Below are positions 43,558-53,505 of a stretch of DNA of 64,000 nucleotides, one piece after another (the stretch's first letter is position 1; every line of letters begins with the position of its first letter). The DNA lies in the NCBI RefSeq assembly GCF_038632915.1, contig NZ_CP152050.1, positions 879,501-943,500 on the forward strand, read 5' to 3'. The DNA comes from Paenisporosarcina sp. FSL H8-0542 (GTDB lineage: Bacteria > Bacillota > Bacilli > Bacillales_A > Planococcaceae). The notes beneath the pieces were generated by a model, which worked only from the letters and a program-made list of their open reading frames with translations, was not told the DNA's origin and made no database searches. The translations under genes and the position numbers were made by a program.

Positions 43558-44106
43558 TTATCTGATAGGATTTGTTTGGGTTGGTAAATATGTAAGCTTT
43601 GACTGAGAAAAAGGATGGTTCATTTGATCGCGTGTTTTTTGAAATTGATTCGTCAGGAAATGGGAAAGCACAAATTGTCTGCACATCGTTGTGTACGAAA
43701 CATTCACCGGTAGAATCTGCGAATTAGTGAAATGCACTAAACATTGGTTGTGGGAATTAATTGAATAGCTATCGATAGCAGAAAAGGATACCCATATATT
43801 TCCGTCTGATTCGGCAGATAGGGTCGGCATCATGATTAATGGAACTCCAAAATCATGTGAAATGATGAGAGGGACTTTATGCAAAGGGCCAATGGATTCA
43901 CGAGAGAAAAACGTAGCATGTTTATAAGAGTTTCCATAAAAAATAAGTGATTTTTTTATAATGGCCCCAGGCTTCATTCTAACGATAAATTCAATATGGT
44001 TTTCAATGACACGAGTGTAAAGATTATTCTCATTCCAGAACGGTACGAGAGCAATGGTGTTGAATGACACGATGTAATTCGAGGCAGCGGAGATTTTTTT
44101 ATCCAT
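43558..44106 (-). CDS. comK: Competence transcription factor ComK
   Basis: A 182-residue ComK-family activator. FIVRMKPGAIIKKSLIFYGNS matches the family core, as do VPLIISHDFGVPLIMMPTLS, LVHFTNSQILPVNVSYTTM and the closing FLTNQFQKTRDQ. ComK switches on DNA-uptake genes and its own gene. The protein is intact and of usual length. It is divergent from an IDEAL-domain gene. The promoter carries an AT-rich inverted site resembling a stretched K-box. Confidence 0.88.
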   Translation of the reverse strand: MDKKISAASNYIVSFNTIALVPFWNENNLYTRVIENHIEFIVRMKPGAIIKKSLIFYGNSYKHATFFSRESIGPLHKVPLIISHDFGVPLIMMPTLSAESDGNIWVSFSAIDSYSINSHNQCLVHFTNSQILPVNVSYTTMCRQFVLSHFLTNQFQKTRDQMNHPFSQSKLTYLPTQTNPIR

Positions 44107-44139
44107 CTATTCACATCCCTATTTTAGACTACAAACCCT

Positions 44140-44167
44140 ATTATAGAGAAAATTGGGAATTTTGCAA
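44140..44167 (-). promoter_or_regulatory. comK promoter with AT-rich inverted site
   Basis: On the minus strand TTGCAA and TATAAT are 16 bases apart. Between them lies AAAATTCCCAATTTT, a symmetric AAAA-N7-TTTT site. B. subtilis ComK boxes are AAAA-N5-TTTT pairs, so this is similar but two bases longer. Confidence 0.45.
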
Positions 44168-44233
44168 TACTTTTGACTAATTAGTACAAATATTAAGAAA
44201 AAATAAATCATACGTAATATTCAGAAAAAACAT

Positions 44234-44263
44234 TTGCAACTTCCTGGGTTTTTTATTTATAAT
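44234..44263 (+). promoter_or_regulatory. Promoter of the IDEAL-domain gene
   Basis: TTGCAA and a perfect TATAAT are 18 bases apart, 27 bases before the start codon at 44291. Confidence 0.55.
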
Positions 44264-44290
44264 AGAAAAAAGGCATCCGAGGTGATTGCA

Positions 44291-44530
44291 ATGGATAAGT
44301 ATTATTCATATGCTGATTTTCTGAAAGCGATGGGGCGAAATCAGACCGTTAGTGAAGCGGAGAAACTGTTGAACGATATCTACATGGATTTGTTCTTGAA
44401 CCATGTGCATCGCGAGCAACGGAAAGAACGCTTGCTGACCTTGATTGACGGAGCGCTCGATCTGAAAGATAAAGAATCGTTTGTGGCATATACAAGCGAA
44501 TTACGTCTGTTGCAACAAGAAAGTGTGTAA
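44291..44530 (+). CDS. IDEAL-domain protein
   Basis: A 79-residue helical protein. Residues about 37-75 (REQRKERLLTLIDGALDLKD, then FVAYTSELRLL) match the IDEAL domain, named for its I-D-x-A-L core and found in small proteins of bacilli. Some members modulate other proteins, but no role can be assigned here. ATG 44291 follows GAGGTGA; the longer frame from 44234 includes the promoter. Confidence 0.8.
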   Translation: MDKYYSYADFLKAMGRNQTVSEAEKLLNDIYMDLFLNHVHREQRKERLLTLIDGALDLKDKESFVAYTSELRLLQQESV

Positions 44531-44565
44531 TGATTAGATGATTAGTTCCTATAGACTTGTGAATT

Positions 44566-44600
44566 ATCCGCTCTTCGCGAAGAGCGGATTTTGTTTTTTT
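44566..44600 (+). terminator. Terminator of the IDEAL-domain gene
   Basis: ATCCGCTCTTCGCGAAGAGCGGAT is one continuous inverted repeat (ATCCGCTCTT facing AAGAGCGGAT) followed by TTTGTTTTTTT. Confidence 0.9.
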
Positions 44601-44606
44601 AGCAGA

Positions 44607-44620
44607 AAAACATACGTTCG
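44607..44620. promoter_or_regulatory. Candidate LexA (DinR) box before uvrB
   Basis: AAAACATACGTTCG agrees at 12 of 14 positions with a CGAAC-N4-GTTCG site. uvrB is SOS-controlled in B. subtilis. The left half is weak, so this needs footprinting. Confidence 0.5.
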
Positions 44621-44738
44621 CTTTTTATTCGTGTTCCATTGGGGAATATGATAAAATATGAACATTCAATAAAAATGGCCGAACCCCGCTAACCTTAACA
44701 AAAGTAGCGCTTTCCGCTTTATAAACAAGGAGGAAATT

Positions 44739-46721
44739 ATGGTACAGAATTTTGATTTGCAGGCTCCTTACAAACCCGATGGAGACCAACCGCAGGCGAT
44801 TCGCGAATTGGTAAAAGGAATTGAAGAAGGTCGGAAATACCAGACGTTACTTGGTGCAACAGGAACAGGTAAAACATTTACCGTGTCGAATGTAGTGACG
44901 GAAATCAAAAAGCCGACATTAGTCATGGCTCACAATAAAACACTTGCAGGACAACTGTACAGTGAGTTCAAAGAATTCTTCCCGAATAATGCGGTGGAGT
45001 ATTTTGTTAGTTTCTACGATTACTATCAACCGGAGGCTTATGTTCCACAAACGGATACGTATATCGAAAAAGATTCAAGTATTAATGAAGAGATTGATAA
45101 ATTGCGCCACTCCGCAACGTCGGCTTTATTTGAACGAGAGGATGTATTAATTGTTGCATCCGTTTCATGTATATATGGACTCGGAAATCCCGAAGAATAT
45201 CGGGAAATGGTGTTGTCCCTACGTACGGGAATGGAAATCGAACGCAATCAATTACTCCGTCGATTGGTCGATATTCAATATGAACGAAACGATATGAATT
45301 TCGTCCGCGGGAAGTTCCGTGTGCGAGGAGATGTCGTTGAAATTTTCCCGGCTTCCCGTGATGAACGGTGCATTCGTGTTGAGTTTTTCGGGGATGAAAT
45401 CGACCGGATACGTGAAGTGGATGCCTTAACAGGTGAAATTATCGGAGACCGTGAACATGTAGCGATATTCCCGAACTCCCACTTCGTTACCCGTGAAGAA
45501 AAATTGCTGAAAGCGATAGAAAATATTGAAATTGAATTAGAACAGCAACTGAAAGTTCTACGTGGCGCAGACAAATTACTAGAAGCGCAGCGTCTGGAAC
45601 AACGTACCCGCTACGACTTGGAAATGATGCGCGAGATGGGCTTTTGTTCAGGTATCGAAAACTATTCACGTCATTTAACACTGCGCGAATCTGGGGCCAC
45701 CCCATATACATTACTTGATTATTTTCCAGACGATTTCCTGATGGTCGTGGATGAAAGCCACGTAACATTGCCTCAAGTAAGGGGGATGTTCAACGGGGAC
45801 CAGGCTCGTAAGAAAGTGTTGGTGGATCATGGGTTCCGGTTACCATCAGCCATGGATAATAGACCATTGACATTCCAGGAATTTGAAGGTCATATGGGGC
45901 AAGCCATATTCGTTTCAGCGACTCCAGGACCTTATGAATTGGAACACACACCTGACATGGTTGAGCAAATCATTAGACCGACAGGCTTGTTAGACCCTAC
46001 AATCGATGTCCGTCCAATTGAAGGTCAGATTGATGATTTGATTGATGAAATCCGTCAACGGGCCGAGCGTAATGAACGTGTTCTTGTGACCACATTAACG
46101 AAAAAAATGTCAGAGGATTTAACCGATTATTTAAAAGAAATCGGCATTAAAGTTAATTATTTGCACTCGGAAATTAAAACACTTGAGCGAATTGAAATTA
46201 TTAGAGAACTTCGCATGGGTACGTATGATGTATTGATTGGCATCAACTTGCTCAGAGAAGGACTTGATATTCCGGAAGTTTCGCTAGTGACGATTTTGGA
46301 TGCGGACAAAGAAGGGTTTTTACGTTCCGAGCGTTCACTTATTCAAACAATTGGACGGGCAGCACGTAATGCCAATGGACATGTCATCATGTATGCGGAT
46401 CGCATGACGGATTCAATGACCAAAGCAATTGGTGAAACGCAGCGACGCCGCGATATCCAAATAGAGTATAACGAAAAACATGGCATTACCCCGCAAACAA
46501 TTCAGAAGAAAATTCGCGATGTCATTCGTGCTTCTCATAATGCAGAAGAAACATCGACATATATGGAAAAAGTAACAAAAGGCAAAAAATTGACCAAAGA
46601 CGAGAAAGCGACATTATTGCTGACTTTGGAAAAAGAAATGAAAGACGCAGCGAAAGCACTCGATTTCGAACGTGCAGCTGAACTGCGTGACACGATTTTG
46701 GAACTGAAAGCGGAAGGATGA
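44739..46721 (+). CDS. uvrB: Excinuclease ABC subunit B
   Basis: A 660-residue helicase-like repair protein that opens DNA at lesions delivered by UvrA and loads UvrC. Walker A is GATGTGKTF, the damage-sensing beta-hairpin is [15 protein letters not shown], helicase motif VI is QTIGRAARN, and the C-terminal UVR domain is [21 protein letters not shown] precedes the ATG. It forms an operon with uvrA, 6 bases away; csbA, its upstream neighbour in B. subtilis, is absent. Confidence 0.97.
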   Translation: MVQNFDLQAPYKPDGDQPQAIRELVKGIEEGRKYQTLLGATGTGKTFTVSNVVTEIKKPTLVMAHNKTLAGQLYSEFKEFFPNNAVEYFVSFYDYYQPEAYVPQTDTYIEKDSSINEEIDKLRHSATSALFEREDVLIVASVSCIYGLGNPEEYREMVLSLRTGMEIERNQLLRRLVDIQYERNDMNFVRGKFRVRGDVVEIFPASRDERCIRVEFFGDEIDRIREVDALTGEIIGDREHVAIFPNSHFVTREEKLLKAIENIEIELEQQLKVLRGADKLLEAQRLEQRTRYDLEMMREMGFCSGIENYSRHLTLRESGATPYTLLDYFPDDFLMVVDESHVTLPQVRGMFNGDQARKKVLVDHGFRLPSAMDNRPLTFQEFEGHMGQAIFVSATPGPYELEHTPDMVEQIIRPTGLLDPTIDVRPIEGQIDDLIDEIRQRAERNERVLVTTLTKKMSEDLTDYLKEIGIKVNYLHSEIKTLERIEIIRELRMGTYDVLIGINLLREGLDIPEVSLVTILDADKEGFLRSERSLIQTIGRAARNANGHVIMYADRMTDSMTKAIGETQRRRDIQIEYNEKHGITPQTIQKKIRDVIRASHNAEETSTYMEKVTKGKKLTKDEKATLLLTLEKEMKDAAKALDFERAAELRDTILELKAEG

Positions 46722-46727
46722 ACCGAT

Positions 46728-49628
46728 TTGAAAAACCAGGAAATTCGTATACAAGGTGCACGTGCACATAATTTGAAAAACGTAGATTTAACAATTCCAC
46801 GAGACAAGCTTGTTGTCATGACAGGCTTATCGGGATCGGGTAAATCTTCACTTGCTTTCGATACGATTTATGCAGAAGGACAACGACGTTATGTCGAGTC
46901 ATTGTCTGCCTATGCACGACAGTTTTTAGGTCAAATGGATAAACCGGACGTAGATGCCATTGAAGGCTTGTCACCTGCCATTTCCATTGACCAAAAAACA
47001 ACAAGCCGCAATCCTCGTTCCACTGTGGGGACAGTAACGGAAATTTATGATTATTTACGACTGTTATTTGCACGTGTCGGGAAACCGATCTGTCCAAATC
47101 ACGGGACTGAAATTACATCACAGACCATTGAGCAAATGGTTGACCGTTTGATGGAATTCCCAGAACGTACGCGGATGCAAATTTTAGCGCCGATTGTTTC
47201 CGGTCGTAAAGGTACTCATGCAAAAATGCTGGAAGATGTGAAGAAGCAAGGCTATGTACGAGTGCGTGTAAACGGTGATTTAATGGATCTGGATGACGAC
47301 ATTAATTTAGACAAAAATAAAAAGCATGACATTGAAATTGTTATTGACCGTGTCGTGATGAAGGATGATGTTGCAGCACGACTGGCAGATTCATTGGAGT
47401 CCGCGTTAAGACTGGCGGATGGTCGTGTCTTGATTGATGTAATGGAACATGAAGTATTACTGTTCAGTGAACATCATGCATGTCCAATTTGTGGATTTTC
47501 AATTGGGGAACTAGAACCACGCATGTTTTCATTCAACAGTCCATTTGGTGCCTGTCCGGAATGTGATGGTCTAGGTACGAAGCTTGAAGTGGATCCTGAA
47601 CTTGTGATTCCCGATTGGTCAAAATCGTTGAATGAAGGAGCGATTGTACCGTGGGAACCGACCAGTTCTCAATACTATCCACAACTTTTGGCGGCAGTAT
47701 GTAAACATTACAAAATCGATATGAAAAAACCCGTGAAAAAACTGCCGAAAGAACAAATGGATAAAATTCTTCATGGCTCTGGCAAGGATAAAATTACATT
47801 CCGTTATGAAAATGATTTTGGACAAGTTCGGAGCAATGAGATTTATTTTGAAGGCGTATTAAAAAATATCGAACGCCGTTATAAAGAAACGTCGTCGGAT
47901 TATATTCGCGAGCAAATGGAAAAATATATGGCCCAACAAGATTGCCCAACATGTGAAGGCTATCGTCTGAAACCTGAAACATTGGCAGTAAAAGTAGCTT
48001 CACTACATGTCGGACAAGTGACGTCTTTCTCCATTCAGGAAGCTGATGCATTTTTCAAATCACTCGAGTTATCCGAAAAAGATATGCAAATTGCACGACT
48101 CATTTTACGTGAAATCGATGAACGACTTGGGTTCCTTATTAATGTGGGACTGGATTATCTAACGTTGAGTCGGGCTGCTGGAACATTGTCGGGTGGGGAA
48201 GCACAACGTATCCGTTTAGCGACTCAAATTGGTTCGCGTTTATCGGGCGTACTTTACATTTTGGATGAACCTTCAATCGGCTTGCATCAACGAGATAATG
48301 ATCGCTTGATTTCAACGCTTAAAAATATGCGAGATATCGGTAACACGTTAATTGTGGTTGAACATGATGAAGACACGATGATGGCTGCAGATTATTTAAT
48401 TGACGTGGGTCCTGGAGCAGGAGTACATGGTGGAGAAATTGTCGCTTCCGGAACACCGGCGCAGGTCATGAAAAACACGAAGTCCATTACCGGTCAATAT
48501 TTAAGCGGGAAGAAATTCATTCCGCTGCCTACAGAACGTCGTAAACCGGACGGTCGTTTGATAACGATCAAGGGAGCGACAGAAAACAATTTGAAAAATG
48601 TTACCGTGGATATTCCGCTGGGTGTTTTCACTTCGGTTACAGGTGTGTCAGGTTCAGGGAAAAGTACGTTGATAAATGAAATTTTGCATAAAGCTCTCGC
48701 TCAAAAGCTAAATCGAGCAAAATCGAAACCTGGACAGCACATAGAAGTAACAGGTATCGAACAATTGGAAAAAGTCATTGATATTGACCAGTCTCCAATT
48801 GGCCGAACACCAAGATCAAATCCAGCTACCTACACGGGTGTATTTGATGATATTCGTGATGTGTATGCGTCAACGAACGAAGCGAAAGTGCGTGGCTACA
48901 AAAAAGGTCGATTCAGTTTTAACGTTAAAGGTGGACGTTGTGAAGCTTGTCGTGGTGACGGTATCATCAAGATTGAAATGCATTTCTTGCCGGATGTCTA
49001 TGTACCATGTGAGATTTGCCATGGGAAACGATACAACCGTGAAACACTGGAAGTGAAATACAAAGACAAAAATATTGCAGATGTATTGAAAATGACAGTG
49101 GAAGACGGTCTGAAATTCTTTGAAAATATCCCGAAAATCAGCCGTAAACTTCAAACAATTGTCGATGTTGGCCTAGGCTATATGGAGTTGGGCCAGCCAG
49201 CTACGACGTTATCAGGTGGTGAAGCACAACGGGTTAAGTTGGCTTCGGAATTGCATAAACGCTCAAACGGAAAATCGTTCTATATTTTAGATGAACCGAC
49301 AACAGGACTTCATGCACATGACATTGCCCGTTTGCTTGTTGTCTTGCAGCGATTGGTTGAAAGCGGCGATACCGTTTTAGTAATCGAACATAACTTAGAC
49401 GTTATTAAAACTTCCGATTACTTGATTGATTTAGGGCCAGAAGGTGGCGATAAAGGCGGCACCATTTTAGCAGTGGGTACCCCTGAAGAAATTGCCAATG
49501 TCAAAAAGTCATATACAGGTCGCTATTTAAAACCTGTGCTAGAACGTGACCGTCAGCGCATGGAAGATCAAATCGCAAAAGCTTCCACAAAAAAGAAGGC
49601 GAAAAAAGAGACAGTTTCAGCTAAATGA
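46728..49628 (+). CDS. uvrA: Excinuclease ABC subunit A
   Basis: A 966-residue ABC-type damage sensor. Walker A motifs are GLSGSGKSS and GVSGSGKST, the signatures are LSGGEAQR (twice), and zinc modules show CPICGFS/CPECDG, CPTCEG and [15 protein letters not shown]. It scans DNA with UvrB in nucleotide excision repair. TTG 46728 has AAGGATG upstream. The lysine-rich tail ([12 protein letters not shown]) is an ordinary variable end. Confidence 0.97.
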   Translation: MKNQEIRIQGARAHNLKNVDLTIPRDKLVVMTGLSGSGKSSLAFDTIYAEGQRRYVESLSAYARQFLGQMDKPDVDAIEGLSPAISIDQKTTSRNPRSTVGTVTEIYDYLRLLFARVGKPICPNHGTEITSQTIEQMVDRLMEFPERTRMQILAPIVSGRKGTHAKMLEDVKKQGYVRVRVNGDLMDLDDDINLDKNKKHDIEIVIDRVVMKDDVAARLADSLESALRLADGRVLIDVMEHEVLLFSEHHACPICGFSIGELEPRMFSFNSPFGACPECDGLGTKLEVDPELVIPDWSKSLNEGAIVPWEPTSSQYYPQLLAAVCKHYKIDMKKPVKKLPKEQMDKILHGSGKDKITFRYENDFGQVRSNEIYFEGVLKNIERRYKETSSDYIREQMEKYMAQQDCPTCEGYRLKPETLAVKVASLHVGQVTSFSIQEADAFFKSLELSEKDMQIARLILREIDERLGFLINVGLDYLTLSRAAGTLSGGEAQRIRLATQIGSRLSGVLYILDEPSIGLHQRDNDRLISTLKNMRDIGNTLIVVEHDEDTMMAADYLIDVGPGAGVHGGEIVASGTPAQVMKNTKSITGQYLSGKKFIPLPTERRKPDGRLITIKGATENNLKNVTVDIPLGVFTSVTGVSGSGKSTLINEILHKALAQKLNRAKSKPGQHIEVTGIEQLEKVIDIDQSPIGRTPRSNPATYTGVFDDIRDVYASTNEAKVRGYKKGRFSFNVKGGRCEACRGDGIIKIEMHFLPDVYVPCEICHGKRYNRETLEVKYKDKNIADVLKMTVEDGLKFFENIPKISRKLQTIVDVGLGYMELGQPATTLSGGEAQRVKLASELHKRSNGKSFYILDEPTTGLHAHDIARLLVVLQRLVESGDTVLVIEHNLDVIKTSDYLIDLGPEGGDKGGTILAVGTPEEIANVKKSYTGRYLKPVLERDRQRMEDQIAKASTKKKAKKETVSAK

Positions 49629-49706
49629 AACCTTTTTGTGGATGAACCGTATGTATAAGGGAAGAACAAAGTTCCGCGCAAAGCGGCTTTGAAGGAGGCC
49701 AACTAT

Positions 49707-50867
49707 ATGCAAGAAGAACGTAAACGCATTTTAGATCTAGTTGAAAAAGGAACGATTTCTGCTCAAGAAGCGTTGGTATTACTAGAGGCTCTTGGAAATG
49801 ATAAGGCTAAACCTAGTGTGCCGGCATACGCTGGACCGGGAACGTCTGATGTGCATAACCATTCCACTCATACAAATTCTGAAACACACAACAAGAAAAC
49901 CACATCCTCTCAAGCAGAAGATTTTATGGAAGATATTAAAAGAGATTTTTCGCAATTCAGCGACCGTTTCATGCAATTTATGCAAACGGCTGTCGGTAAA
50001 ATGAAATCATTCGATTTCGATATGCCTTTCGGTGAACCGAACGAATTTCATCACACCTTTACAAAAGAGTTGGCAGATTTCAAAGAAGTCTCTGTCGACA
50101 TTGCCAATGGGAAGTTCGAAATTTATCCTTCACAAGACGGTCAAGTACGAGCGGAATGCCATGTGAAAGTGTATCGTGCTCCCAATGAAGAGGATGGGAA
50201 GAAAGATTTCTTTGAAAAATTTGTATTTGTCGTGGATCAACAAAGATTGCGCATTATCAGCGATATGAAAACAACTTCTGTCAATGTCGTCTTGTATGTT
50301 CCAAAACAAATGTATGATTCCATATCGGTTCGATTGTTCAATGGAGCCTTCATCAGCAAACATCTAGAAGTGGGACGCTTTAAAGTCAAAACCGCTAATG
50401 GCAAAATTGAATTGAAAAATGTTCAATTGGAGGATGGCGAAATCCAGACTGCCAATGGCGCCATTAATATTAAAGATGCCATTGGAAACAAGGTTGATGC
50501 AGAAACCATAAATGGTCGTATTTACATTGATGGCCATTTAAAAGATATTGAAGCACAATCTGTGAATGGTCATGTCGTTGTCACCACGAAAAATCCCGAA
50601 GCACGTAAAGTTGAGGGACGTGCAGTGGCTGGTACAGTAGAAATTTATGTCCCTTCCACGGTTGCCTTGCAAGGAGAAGTGGCTTCGAATTTCGGGAAAA
50701 TGGACGTATCATTGCCGGATGTGACACGTTTAAATGAGCAAGAGCATTTCTTGCAAAAAAATATCCGTTTTACAAAAGAACTCACAGATTCAACAGCAGC
50801 TCCTCTATATATTAAAGGGGAAGCAAAAACAGGCTCGATTGTCGTACGCTATACAACAGCTGAATAA
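49707..50867 (+). CDS. yvlB: YvlB-like DUF4097 protein
   Basis: A 386-residue protein. The N-terminal helix pair (ERKRILDLVEKGTISAQEAL) is a SHOCT-like segment, then a polar linker, then a DUF4097 beta-helix (about 130-385) with repeated rungs such as KTANGKIELKNV, QTANGAINIKDA and ETINGRIYIDGH. B. subtilis yvlB is in a LiaR/SigW-linked envelope-stress operon, so this protein may belong with the LiaFSR system at the left edge; that is inference. ATG 49707 follows AAGGAGG. Confidence 0.82.
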   Translation: MQEERKRILDLVEKGTISAQEALVLLEALGNDKAKPSVPAYAGPGTSDVHNHSTHTNSETHNKKTTSSQAEDFMEDIKRDFSQFSDRFMQFMQTAVGKMKSFDFDMPFGEPNEFHHTFTKELADFKEVSVDIANGKFEIYPSQDGQVRAECHVKVYRAPNEEDGKKDFFEKFVFVVDQQRLRIISDMKTTSVNVVLYVPKQMYDSISVRLFNGAFISKHLEVGRFKVKTANGKIELKNVQLEDGEIQTANGAINIKDAIGNKVDAETINGRIYIDGHLKDIEAQSVNGHVVVTTKNPEARKVEGRAVAGTVEIYVPSTVALQGEVASNFGKMDVSLPDVTRLNEQEHFLQKNIRFTKELTDSTAAPLYIKGEAKTGSIVVRYTTAE

Positions 50868-50871
50868 CTAG

Positions 50872-50915
50872 AAAATCCCCAAATCGAAAGTACAATCGAT
50901 TTGGGGATTTTTTTA
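50872..50915. terminator. Bidirectional terminator, yvlB/amidase
   Basis: AAATCCCCAAATCGA pairs with TCGATTTGGGGATTT around 8 bases, with a T-run. It lies between convergent genes. Confidence 0.9.
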
Positions 50916-50922
50916 TTCCTTA

Positions 50923-51465
50923 TTATAATGAACACAGTATACCGAAAACGATGGCTTGTGCACATTGCTGTTGATATCCTAGACTTTTTAACAAGTCTGC
51001 TTCTTTTTTATTTGTCATAAATCCACATTCCACTAATATGGCAGGCATCGTCGTTTCCCTCAGCACGGCTAAGTCTCCTTTTTTAACACCTCGATTTTTT
51101 CTATCTGTGCGCATGATCAAAGCTTGCTGCACAAAAGTAGCCATCCGAGTTGAAGTTTCGCTTGGGTTCAAACAAGTATACGTTTCAATGCCTTGAGCTT
51201 GGTTCCAATCATTGCCGAAAGCATTCGCATGAATCGATATAAATGCTGAAACTTTCAGTTTGTTCGCTAGAGATATGCGTTCTGAAAGTGCAACATCGCA
51301 AGAATTATTATGCGAAAATAGTACGGTAAATCCTTCAGCAGTTAAGAGTTTCTTGACATGTATAGCCGTGGCTACATTAAAAGTGAATTCCCGTAAGGCT
51401 CCATCAGGCGATCGTTTACCTGAAGTTTCTGGACCATGTCCAGCATCGATGATTATCTTCTTCAT
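50923..51465 (-). CDS. N-acetylmuramoyl-L-alanine amidase (Amidase_3), catalytic domain only
   Basis: A 180-residue zinc amidase cutting the bond between muramic acid and the stem peptide. Zinc ligands are His10 (DAGHG), Glu26 (LREFTF) and His79 (SIHAN), and the catalytic Glu146 is in VECGFM. There is no signal peptide and no wall-binding domain, unlike most vegetative amidases. Such a protein would act inside the cell, as mother-cell lysis amidases of the CwlC group do, or be released by lysis. AGGAGGG precedes the ATG. It is transcribed alone. Confidence 0.88.
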   Translation of the reverse strand: MKKIIIDAGHGPETSGKRSPDGALREFTFNVATAIHVKKLLTAEGFTVLFSHNNSCDVALSERISLANKLKVSAFISIHANAFGNDWNQAQGIETYTCLNPSETSTRMATFVQQALIMRTDRKNRGVKKGDLAVLRETTMPAILVECGFMTNKKEADLLKSLGYQQQCAQAIVFGILCSL

Positions 51466-51539
51466 TCTTCATCCCTCCTAATACTTACATAGGAAAAATG
51501 AAAGAAGAGAGATAATTTCGATAGAGATTACCTTCAATT

Positions 51540-51566
51540 TAGTACAATGAAATTAATGTTGTACTA
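51540..51566. promoter_or_regulatory. Inverted repeat TAGTACAA / TTGTACTA
   Basis: Perfect 8-bp arms are separated by 11 bases between the divergent amidase and hprK genes. No T-run follows, so an operator is more likely than a terminator. Confidence 0.4.
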
Positions 51567-51630
51567 TCAAAATGCTTGTCTAGCTCAAATTGCCATCCCT
51601 AACCTTCCAGCGCAGATGTACAGCAAAACG

Positions 51631-51665
51631 GCACTTTGCGCTTTTCTCAAAGTGCATGCTAAAAT
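51631..51665 (+). promoter_or_regulatory. Promoter of hprK with inverted repeat over the -35 box
   Basis: TTGCGC (51636-51641) and TAAAAT (51660-51665) are 18 bases apart. The perfect pair GCACTTTG/CAAAGTGC (51631-51638, 51648-51655) covers the -35 box and spacer, suggesting control of the operon. Confidence 0.45.
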
Positions 51666-51712
51666 AAAGGACATGACGGATAATTCGCATTTCGAAGAAA
51701 GCAGGTGATATT

Positions 51713-52648
51713 TTGGTACAAGTGACAACAAAAGATGTAATGGAAATGTTCGATTTAAAACTAGTCAGTGGCCAGGAAGGCATCGGCAGGCATATTGCCA
51801 TCAGCGATATCTCAAGACCAGGGTTAGAAATGGCCGGTTATTTTACACACTACCCAGCAAACCGTGTCCAACTACTCGGCACGACAGAACTGTCATTTTA
51901 TGATATGTTGCTGCCTCACGAACGAATAGATCGCATGAAAAAGTTATGCTCACCTGATACACCAGCTATTATTGTTTCACATGGTATGACCGTACCGGAA
52001 GAACTGAAGATTGCTTCGAATGAAGAGCACGTACCGGTATTGACTGCAAAAATGGCAACTACGAGGTTCTCCAGTTTGCTGACAAACTTTTTGGAAAGCA
52101 AACTCGCACCTACCACTGCAGTACACGGCGTACTCGTTGATATTTATGGGGTAGGCGTTTTGATTACAGGGAAGAGTGGGGTCGGTAAAAGTGAGACCGC
52201 TCTAGAACTTGTCAAAAGAGGTCATCGCCTCGTTGCTGACGATTGTGTGGAAATCAGACAAGAAGCCGAAAATACACTTGTAGGGAATCCACCAAAACTG
52301 ATTGAGCATTTACTAGAAATCCGTGGACTGGGCATTATTGATATCATGACTTTGTTCGGTGCAAGTGCAATACGCAGCTTCAAACGGATATCTCTAGTAA
52401 TTGATTTAGAGATTTGGGATGCACAGAAAACGTATGACCGTCTCGGGCTCGAGGAAGAAAAAATGAAAATTATTGATACGGATCTGACGAGACTGACGAT
52501 TCCCGTTCGACCTGGTCGGAACTTAGCAGTTATTATTGAAGTGGCAGCGATGAACTATCGTTTGAAACGTATGGGAGTCAATGCAGCAGAGGAATTTTCC
52601 AATCGTCTGAACGATGTCATTAGTCAAAATGAAGACGCTACATATTAA
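51713..52648 (+). CDS. hprK: HPr kinase/phosphorylase
   Basis: A 311-residue bifunctional enzyme that phosphorylates HPr on Ser46 or removes the phosphate, controlling carbon catabolite repression. The P-loop is GKSGVGKSE, preceded by the active-site His region ([11 protein letters not shown]), and the HprK signature is [15 protein letters not shown] 51713 follows AGGTGA. It heads hprK-lgt-yvoD-ppaX-yvoF, the same order as in B. subtilis. Confidence 0.97.
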   Translation: MVQVTTKDVMEMFDLKLVSGQEGIGRHIAISDISRPGLEMAGYFTHYPANRVQLLGTTELSFYDMLLPHERIDRMKKLCSPDTPAIIVSHGMTVPEELKIASNEEHVPVLTAKMATTRFSSLLTNFLESKLAPTTAVHGVLVDIYGVGVLITGKSGVGKSETALELVKRGHRLVADDCVEIRQEAENTLVGNPPKLIEHLLEIRGLGIIDIMTLFGASAIRSFKRISLVIDLEIWDAQKTYDRLGLEEEKMKIIDTDLTRLTIPVRPGRNLAVIIEVAAMNYRLKRMGVNAAEEFSNRLNDVISQNEDATY

Positions 52649-52675
52649 AAGCAGGAAGTATGGAAGGGGTATAAC

Positions 52676-53488
52676 ATGAATTTTTTACTTGGAGCATTTG
52701 ATCCAATCGCGATTTCTCTTGGACCGATTGATGTACGATGGTACGGCGTCATTATCGCTTTTGGAATTGTTTTGGCATTTCTAGTAGCACAGCGTGAAAT
52801 GCTGAAACGAGGTTTTCACGAAGAATTCTTAACGGATTTATTGATATGGGCTGTCCCATTGGCAATTCTTGGGGCGCGTCTTTATTACGTAATATTTAAA
52901 TGGGAGTATTACTCCGAAAATCCCGGTGATATCCTTCAAGTTTGGGAGGGAGGACTTGCCATACATGGAGCATTGATTGCTTCATTCGTTACCGCTTATG
53001 TGTTTACGAAAAAACGCAAAGTCTCATTTTTGAAACTGGCGGACGTAGTGGCACCAAGTATCCTAATCGGTCAGACAATAGGACGTTGGGGTAACTTTAT
53101 GAATCAGGAAGCCCACGGAGGACCTGTATCACGTGCTTTCTTAGAGAATATGTTTTTACCAGACTGGATTATCGAACAAATGCGAATTGATGGGACGTAT
53201 TACCATCCCACTTTCTTATATGAATCTATATGGAATTTCATGGGTGTTGTTATCTTAATATTATTGCGTAGAGTTAATTTACTACGCGGAGAAATGTTCT
53301 TGTTTTATCTTATCTGGTATTCTGTGGGACGTTTCTTTATTGAAGGATTGCGGACTGACAGTCTGTACTTACTCGGGGAACTTCGCACGGCACAGGTAGT
53401 GTCTCTTATTACAGTTGTTGTTGCACTATTGATTGTTGTTTACCGTCGTATGACCATTAAAGATCCTGTGCGTTATAAAGACGCATAA
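52676..53488 (+). CDS. lgt: Prolipoprotein diacylglyceryl transferase
   Basis: A 270-residue enzyme with about seven membrane helices that transfers diacylglycerol to the lipobox cysteine of preprolipoproteins. The Lgt signature is GRWGNFMNQEAHGGP; HPTFLYESIWN and GRFFIEGLRTDSL are also typical. It acts on the outer face of the membrane and starts 27 bases after hprK. Confidence 0.96.
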   Translation: MNFLLGAFDPIAISLGPIDVRWYGVIIAFGIVLAFLVAQREMLKRGFHEEFLTDLLIWAVPLAILGARLYYVIFKWEYYSENPGDILQVWEGGLAIHGALIASFVTAYVFTKKRKVSFLKLADVVAPSILIGQTIGRWGNFMNQEAHGGPVSRAFLENMFLPDWIIEQMRIDGTYYHPTFLYESIWNFMGVVILILLRRVNLLRGEMFLFYLIWYSVGRFFIEGLRTDSLYLLGELRTAQVVSLITVVVALLIVVYRRMTIKDPVRYKDA

Positions 53489-53505
53489 ATAAGGAAGTAT
53501 CATAC

